64,000 nucleotides of DNA, from positions 66,321,297 through 66,385,296 of the forward strand of contig NC_084836.1 in the NCBI RefSeq assembly GCF_033115175.1, given 5' to 3'. How positions within the stretch are numbered: position 1 is the stretch's first letter; each line of letters begins with the position of its first letter. The position numbers and the translations under genes were made by a program. Positions 32,776-42,306 of the stretch are shown in pieces. The notes under the pieces are model-generated. The model had not been told where the DNA came from. It saw nothing but the letters and a program-made list of their open reading frames with translations, and made no database searches. This stretch comes from Lepus europaeus. Its lineage: Eukaryota; Chordata; Mammalia; Lagomorpha; Leporidae.

Positions 32776-34000
32776 CTGCCTTTTTTTTTTTTTAAGTTGA
32801 ACTTCCCAGAAACTGTGGAAATGGAGTGGAGCCCAGCTGAGGGTTCCAGGAGTGCTAGCAGAGTCTCTCTCCTGAGGCTAACTCAGCTGGGTGGAGGAGC
32901 AGACAGAACAGAGACCTCCACTGAGACGGCTCAGGGGCCAGGCTTGGGGGAGACCACACCATTCGGTTCCTCCAACACATCGCTGGATGCACAGCCGTGG
33001 AGCACCTGTGGCCACCAGGTGACGCTGGTTGTCTGTGTTTCCATTCGGCTTCCTGTCTGAGGACAGAAGGTGCTGGCAGGGCCGGGAGTTCAGAGACCCC
33101 GAGCAGGGAGCGGACACCCAGGGAACCACACCCTCCCTTTTCCTCCAGAGCTTAGGAAGAAAGTAGGATGGGGTGGGGCGCAGGCGGGAGCAGGGTGGGG
33201 GGTGCTGGGGCTGGAATTTGAGTCACACTGATGTGACCCTTGCTGTCCCCTTCAAGGCCCCAAGTCCATGGTCTGGGAGAACAAAGTGAAATCTGGAGAG
33301 ACCCAAACACGGGCAGAAATCACTCGTTTGGGAAGGGCGGACGGATATCGTCACATGCAACGCGTTTCCAGGCCCAGGGAATGCCCATGGGCCGGCGTGT
33401 TCGCCCTCCACAAAACCCCAGCAGTCTACACGGGCTCAAGCTGGGGCTCCCAAGGCAGCACCCCAGGAGCACTGCAGGGCACGGCCAGTTAGCTCTGTGG
33501 ACCCCGGGCGGGTCCCTGCATTGCATCTACACAAACGGCAGGCACGGTGCACTCCTACCACACAAAAGCTCAGTGCCAGGCTACGTGCTACCTCTGAGAT
33601 ACAATGAGAACATTATAGCACAAACAGGGTCACCCGCCCGAGGTGGGCCAGCTGGGAAGGTCTGTGGACAGTCTAACCTCAGGCACTGCCAGCCCACAAG
33701 TGTGTAACCACTACAGAACAGCTGCCTTGTTAAATTTAGGATCAAGTGATGGGAAGGTCCCTGAAAGTCCTTTCTACTCTGGCTTTCTAAGATTCTGAAA
33801 GGGGGTGGTAGAGAGGATCCCGTTTCACATTCCTTGAGGGCACTTCAAAAGCTTCCTCAAGTAGAGAGGTGTAGCAATAGGGATTGAGGTCAGACTGCAG
33901 GGAGGACTTTCCCAGTTACCAGTCACCGGAAAAAAAAAAAAATAACGCAGGCCACTGGAAAAGTTGACTCAGAGGACACAAGAGGAAACAGTGCGGTCTG
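32776..34000. other. GPR84-COPZ1 spacer, proximal part
   Basis: Start of a SINE-free interval of about 12 kb. Non-coding, with no recognised repeat or exon. A run of A lies near 33929. Confidence 0.4.
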
Positions 34001-34365
34001 AGATGTCCGCGAGAAAGTAACCCCTCCCTCCGCACCCTCCACGGCGGCCCCACACTGTCTGGGCGATCGAGGGGGAAGGGGCAGGAGGAGAGTGGGTGCG
34101 CCCAGGGGCCCCGCGCCGGGTGACAGTCAGGGCCTGTCTCTTTGTCAGTCTCCCGCCCGAGCCTAGCGCTGCCTCGGTGACGCTATCTCCCCCGGCTTCT
34201 CTTTGTCCCTCTCCATCTGTCCGTCTCTCCTGCAGGCTGTCTTCAGCGCTCGCACCTCCGCGTCGCCTCTCCCCGACTAAGCGCCTCCTCTCGCTCGCCC
34301 TCCCCCACCCCCTCGCCCCTCGCCCCCGCCCCAGGCCCCCGCCCCGCCGCTCTCGCTCTCGCGCT

Positions 34366-34402
34366 CGCGCTCGCGCTCTCTCTCTCTCTCTCTCTCTCTC
34401 TG
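34366..34402. repeat. (CT)n/(CGCT)n simple repeat
   Basis: CGCTCGCGCTCGCGCTC, then CT repeats, immediately before the CCAAT array. Confidence 0.8.
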
Positions 34403-34410
34403 GCTGTCTC

Positions 34411-34560
34411 TTACAGGCAGATTTATGGTCAGCCCAGGGCCTTTCATTGGCCAAGCGCTGACAGGACTTGATTTAACGCTGCCTCTCATTGGCTGATCTT
34501 GACAGGCCGATTTACGAGTCACTCTCCCATTGGCCAGGCCGCCGTGGCTCTGATTTATGG
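34411..34560. promoter_or_regulatory. phased CCAAT / TGACAG / GATTTA array
   Basis: CATTGG (reverse CCAAT) has its ATTGG at 34446, 34488 and 34529, spaced 42 and 41 bases, close to four helical turns. TGACAGG occurs at 34459 and 34500. GATTTA occurs at 34420 (GATTTATGG), 34470, 34509 and 34552 (TGATTTATGG). CCAAT is the NF-Y site, TGACAG the MEIS/PREP site and TGATTTAT a PBX-HOX site by established motif knowledge. Binding is inference. Confidence 0.55.
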
Positions 34561-34722
34561 CTCGGGGTGGGGGGGCTGCGGGGAGCGGGCGCCGCTGGGG
34601 AGCGAGGAGGCCCCTCCCCTTTCCCTCTCCCGCGCTTTGGCTCCTCCCGCCCTCCCTCTACCTGTCCCGCGAGCCCCCTCCTCCCTTCCCTTTCATCCGC
34701 TGGGAGGGGGCACTGGGGTCCC

Positions 34723-34750
34723 GTGGTGGTGGTGGTGGTGGTGGTGGTGG
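34723..34750 (+). repeat. (GTG)n simple repeat
   Basis: About nine GTG units in a row in the CpG island. Confidence 0.85.
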
Positions 34751-35244
34751 GAACCGAGGCGGAGGAGAGGGTTTGAGGGGTGCGGGGAGGGCAGAGGAGG
34801 CTGGAGGGCGAAGGGGGCCCCTGGGTGACAGAAAAAAAAAAGGCAGGCTGAGGAGAGGCGCGAGGGAGCGAGGGCTGAGGAGAGAAGGGGGCCCGTCTGA
34901 GGGCCGGGAGAGGAGGCTGAGGAGACCCGGCGCCCGGGCCGGAGCGGGCTTCGCGCGCCTCGCCGCCCGCCGCCCCGCCGGACTGGGAGAGGAGACGTGG
35001 CTGTCCAGACAATGGCTGTTCAAGGGGCAGAGACAAGAGGGAGAGAGGATGGTGGCGCACTGGGGTGTGTGGGGGGAGCCTGACGCCCCCCCCCCAGGGG
35101 ACGGCGAGGACAGCGGCTCCCGCTCCCCCTCGCCTCGGGGACCCCTCGGCCCACGCGTGCGCACGCGGCGAGCGCCTCCCCCAGGACGCAGGCTGCAGCG
35201 CGCTCCACGGCCCGGAGACCCCACTCCTCCCCTCGCTCACCTCC

Positions 35245-35335
35245 CCGTGAAATTTATGAGTTCAGAGTTGGCCTTCAGGAATTAGGAATATTTATGCTTG
35301 TTTGAGGGTGAGGTTTGGGAGGTGATAAATAAGGG
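35245..35335. promoter_or_regulatory. AT-rich homeodomain-type motif cluster at CpG island edge
   Basis: TTTATGAG (35253), GGAATTAGGAATA, TTTATGC (35291) and TGATAAATA (35323) fall within 90 bases after a GC-rich kilobase. TTTATG is the core of CDX and posterior HOX sites. Inference only. Confidence 0.35.
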
Positions 35336-35345
35336 AGCACTGGGG

Positions 35346-38300
35346 GGGGGTATGTGTGCAGCTAGGGGGGGCTCTTGTTTTTAACAGGGCCATTTTCCCA
35401 AAGCCCCCCACCCTCAGCCGGGGCAGGGAGCGCCGCGGGAGGCGAGGAAGGGGTTTCGGGTATCAGGAAGGGGGTGGACGGCCCCGGGAGGGCCCCTGGC
35501 AGGACCGCAGAGCTCTGCCGCAGAGCGGGGTGCAGGCGGCGAGGGAAGGAACTTTCCAGGCCTCCTGGCGTGAGTGCAGCCCCTGGAGTGTGGGGGCGGG
35601 TGCTGGAGGAGCAACCCGTCCCCCACCCACCCCCACCCCAAGCTCAGTGGCTGAGGATTTGGGAAGAGGAGCCAGGAAACTCAGAGGCAGGTTTCTCTGG
35701 CCTGTCACCTCCCTCGCCGCGGCAGCCGGCCCCGGCCGCCCGCCGGGAGAGGAAGATGTGAAATCCCTGCACACACTCTCCCCCCACCACCCCCCCCCCA
35801 GAGGCCACAGTCTGGATTCCTGGGAAAGGAGGCCAGGAATGTGGGGCTCAGGGCATCTCCTAGGAGTCTCAGCCGCCAACCTGTCCACCCCCACTGCTCA
35901 CTGAGAATTAAAAACAGCCAGGAGTTCCTGACACCCGCTTGCCCTGGGCCTCCAGGAAATGAGGGAGAAAGAATCTGCCAGGGATCCGCATGCCTGCTCC
36001 AGGAGCCGGGCGTCTGCGACCCCCTAGCCCCAGGAGAGGGCTTGCTCTGGGCTTGGGGACGCGGTGGGCCAAGATGAGGGTCTAAGAACAGAGAGCACTG
36101 GGGAAGAGGCCCCGGAAGCCATGGCGTCCCTCCACCATGGCCTTGGCCAGGACGGCCACTGTGCACATGCGTGCACACACACCATGCTGCTGCCGCCTGG
36201 ACTGGGAGGAGGGAGGCAGAGAAGGGTCTAGACTGGCCCTTTAAGAGCCACTTAGGGTCAGAAAGCCTGGGCTACAGAGAGGGGAAGGAGCTGATGTCAG
36301 AAGACGGATGGGTAGCAAGATGGGGATTGATGCTAATGGGGGAGTTAAAGCTAAGTACCCAGACACTCAGAGGGCAGAACTGCAGATCTGTCTTCCTTAT
36401 GCTCACCCCCTCCCCAAACCAAGGCTGTAAATCTGCCTCCTCAATTGGGGGAAGGGGAGTGAGGGGGAAAAAAAGAGATGCTCTCTTCTGCCTTTTCCTG
36501 TTTCTCCCTTACCCCTGGAGGCCACTACCCGCGGCCCTCCGTTCTTTTGTCCTCTCCCAACCTTCCCGCCGCAGCTAGGGCCCCCTCCCACTAAAATGTC
36601 CAACTTTGCCATCAGAGGTTGGGGGGGGGGGTGTTTCAGCTTGCAGGGGAGTTCGAGCAGAGCCCACACGAGATCCTGGGTGGGAATGGGTTGGTGGGAT
36701 TGTGGTGAGAAACCAGTCGATTGCCTCAGTTTCCCTTCCTTCTACTCTCTTCTCCCTTGCAGGTTACTCTAGCCTGCTTCTCCCAGGACAGTAGGGTGGG
36801 AGCCGAAAGCAGGATGTTGGGTGTCAGGGGCTGGAGGGGCTGCGAGAGCTTCCCAGTCGGGTCTATGGGGGCCTGTGACACGCCGAGGTTCTGGAGGGGC
36901 TGGGGGTGGGCCTCCCCGGGCAGCTGGGGAGGCCGCAGGAGCTGTCCACGGAAAGATCTACAGCCCGGTTTCTGGGAATCTCGTGGGTCACACGGTTCCC
37001 TCTCCGGCACACACTCTGCTGAGCGGAGACGATTTCAGGCCAGCAGTCTGTTTACTGTAAGGGCAGGGTCCAGCGGCTCCTGTCCCCGGGAGGAGCGGGC
37101 TGGGTGTCGCAGGGAGGAAAGGCCTCCTCAGAAGAGCTCAAGTAGGAACCCTTGGCAGTTCCGTTCCTGTCTTCATGTTCAGGTGAGACGGGTCTCCTGT
37201 CTTTAGGACCCGGAACCACTCTGATTCCTGGCAGCCGGGCCTGTCCCCTGTTAGAGGGGAGGCTCTCCGGATCCCATCTGCTGCAATGTTCCCCCGAATT
37301 CCTTCCTAGTCCCTGAAACAATCAGTATCCCTAAGAATGTGACCCTAAGATGCCTCTTCCCTCCTCTCCTCTCGGGTTTTCCTAAAGTCACCTCGGTGTC
37401 ACCATCACCCTCGTGGGGATTTTCTAGGTCCTCAGAGACAAGGCTGGAGTGGGAGAAGTTGGGGGTTGTGAGCAGGAGCCCCTGGAAGCCAGCCTTTCAG
37501 CCTCCCAGCCTTGGGCCTAGGTTCCTTCCCACCCCAGAGGGGGTCAGCCATTGCCCTCAGCCCCAGGGTCTCTGGCTACTTCTCTATACCGGTGATAAAT
37601 TCTGTCTTTGTCTCCCCTCTGACCCCCAGCCCCAGGCAGGCTGCGGGTCAGAGGCTGGGGGAGGGGTCTTCGTGGAGGAGGGGCAGATACAAGGAGAGCA
37701 AGGGAGGGGAAGATGGACAGGAGCAGCTGGTGGGCAGGCCCCGGGGTGGGCAGTGAGGGGACTGGGCCTCTTGAGTCTACAGATCCTGGACATTCCAGCA
37801 GGCCTGCATTCCAAGCGAGAGAGCCAAGATTCCTACAGAATGGCCCTGGAGGATGGGGTGGGGGTCGGTGTGGGATGCCTGCTGGCAAGGAGCTATGGAG
37901 AGAAAATTGTGAGAAGCACTCCTTCCCCACACTTACGTGTGCCATGCATGTGTACCCCCCCACACACACACAAACAGACACACGCACAGATTTATGGCCT
38001 GTTACTATCAGCATGAGGTAGCCCAGGAGAGCCAGCCTGCCCCTGGCCTGGCCCCTCCCCAGTGACTTGTCTCCATCTCTTTCTTTTTTGGGGCTCCCAG
38101 CCTCACTACCTTGGGTCAGTCTCTCTCATTCTCCCAGGTTGTTATTCTCGCTAACTCTCAGCCTCTGCCTCTTTGTCTCTCAGTGGTTTTTCCTCACCGT
38201 GTTTCTCTTTCCAGCTCCTTGTCCCCTCCTCTACTTCCCTGGACTCTTCATCTGTCCTGTCTTCGCCACACTCCCCCACTCCACCCCCGCCAGCTACCCG

Positions 38301-38570
38301 CTACTTCATTCCCACCCTGGAACCCTGTTCTGGCGCGGGGGTGGACCTGTGGGAATTAGGGTGCAAGGAGAGAAGGAGTGGAGAGAGAAGAGGCTGTGAA
38401 CAAGGCCTTGCTTGGGTGGGAGGCGTGAGAATCACTTGGGGTTTGATATCGTGTGTGAGGGGAAGCCAGGGGGTGTCCAGGGAGAAGGGGTGCAGGAGGG
38501 AGGAGAGTAAGGACTTCGGGTGCCCTCTAGGCGCGTGTCAAGATGCTGTCCAAAGGGCAGCAGCTGAGGG
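35346..38570. other. GPR84-COPZ1 spacer, central part
   Basis: SINE-free non-coding sequence. A CA-rich tract followed by ACAGATTTATGGCC lies at about 37960-38000. No exon or repeat family is recognised. Confidence 0.4.
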
Positions 38571-38883
38571 TGTAAGAAAAACGGTGCAGAACAGAGGAGG
38601 CAGAATACGAACTTGCAGCCAGACCAACTTTATTCAAAGAAAATAAACGAGCACAGGTCGACCAACTGCCCGTGTACAAACAGACTGACCACGTGGCAGA
38701 GGGCCCAGACCCCAGGGGCTGGGCTTTTTTATATCTTAGGTGGGCTAGGGGTGGGGTGGGGGCAGTAGGCAGAGGTGAGCTTCTCCATACAGGTTTTTCA
38801 AGTTTGGCCCGCTGCCACCAGCTTCCAAACCTGAGGAAGAATGCAGGGGATGGGGTGGGAGATCGAACTGGGATTCAGGGACA
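38571..38883 (-). mobile_element. probable solo LTR of an endogenous retrovirus
   Basis: Read on the - strand, it starts TGTCCC, has a TATA box (ATATAAAAAAG, 38725-38735) and an AATAAA (38629-38634) about 95 bases later, and ends TTTTTCTTACA. This is the U3-R-U5 layout of a retroviral LTR. The 4-base AGGG lies on both sides (38567-38570 and 38884-38887), as expected for a class I-type target duplication. No internal retroviral genes flank it. The outer boundary is uncertain because a similar CAGGGACAAGG recurs about 115 bases further on. Confidence 0.5.
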
Positions 38884-40984
38884 AGGGATAAATTCCGATT
38901 TTATCTCTCTTTTGGGCAATGAGCTAGAATGGCTGAGGTTTATGTCCTTGTTCCATCAAAGGGACATCTACCAGGTCATCTGAGATACAGATCCAGGGAC
39001 AAGGTCTGGAGACCCAGCCCAGCAAAGATGTGATGGGGACCAAGGCAGTCACAATTCCAGACTCTTTCTCCTGCCTGGGAAGTTCTCAGAGCCATCTTCC
39101 TCCTCTGCAGATGATCTCGGAGTGCTGTTCCCTCCCATTAACCTCCTCCTGTCACCTCCCTTCCTCCCGCAGTGAGAATGACATCAGCTCTGGCTGCCAC
39201 TGTCCTCAGCCCTGCTCTCCCATGGGTGAAGCAGAGGCCAGGCACCCTCGTCCCACCCATTCCTTCTCCAGTGCAGGGTCTGGGCTCACACAGCCCAGCA
39301 CCCCCGAGGAGTGGGGGTGACTGCAGGACGTGGTGGGAACAGAGGGGGCATGGGCACCAGGGGGAGGGAGAGGAGCCAGAGGAAGAGGCTGCAGCAGTAA
39401 ATCACCCTGCGGGGGAGGGGGGGCTCCCTCTGCCTGAGCTCAGTGGGGTGGGGAAAGGATAGACATTTGGGCTGGCGGGGAGAGTGGGGAATCGCCACAT
39501 CTGGCAGGCAGGTGTCTGGCACTGTTCAGGCTGTAGTCACTTTCCCAGCCAAAGCAGAGGGAGGGGGGGAAGGGGAGGAGGGGCCTCCCAGGGTCCCCTG
39601 GGAAAGAGGGAAAGGCTCACAAACAGACAGGCAGAGGCCCAGGATCAGAAAGAGACCGAGGGAGGGAGACCATCAGGCCCTGCTCCCCAGTCTCTGCTCC
39701 AGTCAGCGCTAGAGGTGGCTTTACCCACAGTCGCAAAAGAAAATTGTTGGCCAGAAGACAGGGTAGGTCAGGGGCACCAAAGTTTCATTCCTGGTGAGAA
39801 AGCAGAAGGCAGGGGAAGGTCAAACCAAGGAAGCTAGGGAACCAGAAGCTCTGTGAGTTCCACATTTGAGAACAAGACAGAAGGCCACCATCCACATCAT
39901 CACAGGCCACCACCCTCTAACTCGGAACTAAGCCTGCCCTGCACCCCGGGGTCGGTGCTGGGCGATGGTGGTGAGGCTGGACGCTGCTCTCACCAGCTCA
40001 GACAAACAAAGGTGATACCTAGCCTACATCCAACCCTCCCTGCACCCCAACTTTCAACGCAGGAGCCCAGGCAGGCGTGATGCACCCAGCCGTCTTTCCT
40101 ATCTGCTGAGGGATTCTGGGCACACGGTACTGAGCTCAGTCTCCAGGTTTTCATAGACAAGACTGGAGGACTCCAGGTCTCACGCTTTTCTATCAGAGGC
40201 ACTCATTCAGCCTACTGCTTCATCCTGCAATTGCAGGCCCATTTTACAAGCAAGCAGAGGTGACTGCGAAGGAGACCCTTCAAACTGCAGTGGAGAGGAG
40301 GGCTCCCCACACTCCCCCCTCCTTAAAATCCTGCAGAGGAAGGGGGAAAGAAAACCAAAGCATTCTCCTGTCGCCGCGGCAACCATAAAACCCCAGCTAA
40401 ATCCATCTTGTGAGCTCACCGCCCCATTAAGATGCAGGGCCAGGCTCAGCGCCAGCCCAGCCACATTCATTTGTGCGAATAAAGGTGGGGGAGGGGGAGG
40501 GGGCAGGCTCTGCAGGGATGGGGAAATGGCGAGAAGAGGTTATTTACACCACCGTCCTGACCTTCTGCGGCAGCGCTGGCTCCGATAAATAACCCGCTGA
40601 GCGCCGCTTCAGAGCAGGAGTGGGAGGCGCAGGAAGGGAGCCCCCACGCAGGTGCGCGGCTCCGGGTTACTAATGGCTGAGGCGGGAGCAGGCAGCTGGC
40701 TTTGGGGGTGGTGGGGGAAAGAACTCGGTTCCCTGAGACTCCTACTGAGAAAATACCAGCCCCACCCTACCCCTGGCGCCAATTTCCAGGCGAGGGGATG
40801 GGGAGATGCCAAGGAGGCAAACAGCCCCGTAAATTAGGAATGGGGGGGACTGCTGGGGAGTCTCTGAGGCAGGAGGGAAGAAATATTATAAGATGGGGAT
40901 GGGGGGGGGGGGAAGGCTGGAGGAATAGGAGTCCCTGCCAAAAAGAGAGCAAGAGGAACAGAAACATCACACAAAGGCAGTTTG
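38884..40984. other. 3' flank of COPZ1
   Basis: Non-coding, SINE-free. 40370-40600 contains AT-rich islands (CAACCATAAAACC, TGTGCGAATAAAGG, CCGATAAATAACC) in GC-rich DNA that might be conserved elements. No gene seen. Confidence 0.4.
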
Positions 40985-42258
40985 GAAAAACAAATGGGTT
41001 TTATTCCTCTCTGCACAGAGCAGGACACGAAGGTGGCTGCCTTCTGACTCCACACCCCTCTTCCACAGAGATGCCTGGCTGTCTGCACCACTCCCATGCT
41101 GGAGAACTGGCAGTTGGTGGGGCAGGATGCCTACATCTCAGGAAGGTTTCTAAGACATTTTTGTGGGGAAGAAGTTTTGGGTCATGGGGAAGGGTTAGAC
41201 CCAAGTGTGGAAGTTCCATCCTTGTCTCCCTGGGGAAATCCAATCCCAAAGGCAAGGCCCCTCCCTTGGAGGAGGAGGGCGGGGAAGAACCCAGACCTAC
41301 TGCTCAGATCCCAAGTGGAGGCAGAGAGGGGAGGGCCAAGCAGCAGGTGCAGACCCCAGGTCAAGCGGTCCAGGCTTTTGGGGAGCTCGGACTGAGAGCC
41401 TAGAGGCCCAAGTCCTATGTTTCACTCCTTCCAGTTCTGCACAATTCTTCTTCCCAAGGCTAGAATGGAGTTGGAGTTCCAGTGACTGGCTTTGCTCCAG
41501 CACACAGAGGGACAAAGCTGGCGAAGACACCACAGTCAGTAACGGGGGAACATTCAAGGTGGCCCCAGAGGAGGACGCTGCCATGGGCAACACTACAGGC
41601 CACAGCAGCGTTGAGGCCATATACAGGATCAGGGTGGGGAATGAATTTTATAAGCCCTCTCCACTAGAATTTCAATTACAATTTCTTCTGTTCTGTGCCC
41701 TCTGAATGACTCGTCCAAGGCAGAGGGTAGTGCAGTAAGCAGAGAGGAGAAAACACTGGGGCCAACCAGTGGGGTTCAGTGGCGTTTGGAGCCCCCGGAC
41801 CTGCATGCACTGTAGAGGAAGGAATGCTCCTTCTCGACCCCTGCTGGACGCCTGGGCTGTGGGGTGAGGGCTGGGTAAAGGCAAAGGGAGGCAAACACTT
41901 CAGCACACGCCTTCTCCCACTTGGACCTGCAGAGTATGTACAGCAAAGGGCACTGGGTTGAGAGAGCACGTGATGGCAGGAGAGCAGGGAGCATCCTCTC
42001 CAGAAAGGAGGTGGGGGCGTCCTGGCCCTGCTTCCGGATCTGCAGGGGGGCTCTGCTCCCAGAACCGGGAAAGGGGTGAGAAGGAACAGGAAGTGTGCAG
42101 GGAGGATGGGGGAGGGGAGACAACCACAACAAGATGGAGATTTAAGGATCCCTGTGATCCCCGAGATGACCCTGAGCACATCAGGTGGGGGACCGGCTGA
42201 GGAGTCCCGGCAGACAGGCCGAGTGTCTGAGGGCGGAGGAGCCAGGAACGCTGGTTTT
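40985..42258 (-). other. COPZ1: COPZ1 3'UTR
   Basis: About 1.27 kb between the stop codon and a canonical poly(A) hexamer. The resulting mRNA size of about 1.9 kb agrees with what is known for COPZ1. Confidence 0.7.
41000..41005 (-). terminator. COPZ1: poly(A) signal of COPZ1
   Basis: TTTATT on the + strand is AATAAA on the - strand, 1.25 kb past the stop codon. Confidence 0.72.
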
Positions 42259-42306
42259 TCACCGGAGGAGTGACCACTTGATCTGCTCTTTGGCTGACTG
42301 TAGCAC
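42259..42306 (-). CDS. COPZ1: COPZ1 exon 9, last coding exon
   Basis: The acceptor is CTGCAG and the stop is TGA at 42261-42259. It encodes [15 protein letters not shown], residues 163-177. Confidence 0.95.
   Translation of the reverse strand: MLQSAKEQIKWSLLR

Larger units (their letters stand above)
34000..35345. promoter_or_regulatory. unassigned CpG island between GPR84 and COPZ1
   Basis: A CpG-rich stretch with a pyrimidine (CT/CG) tract, a phased CCAAT array, a (GTG)n run and a terminal AT-rich motif cluster. It is more than 2.5 kb from GPR84 and on the far side of the COPZ1 3' end, so it is not the promoter of either gene. A non-coding RNA promoter or a developmental regulatory element are the likely options. 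Long open frames across it on both strands reflect base composition. Confidence 0.5.

Noticed and set aside
34512-35285. 242-codon frames on both strands in the 34-35 kb CpG island
   Set aside because: Low-complexity Gly/Arg/Pro/Ser products on both strands at once, with homopolymer runs. No recognisable domain.
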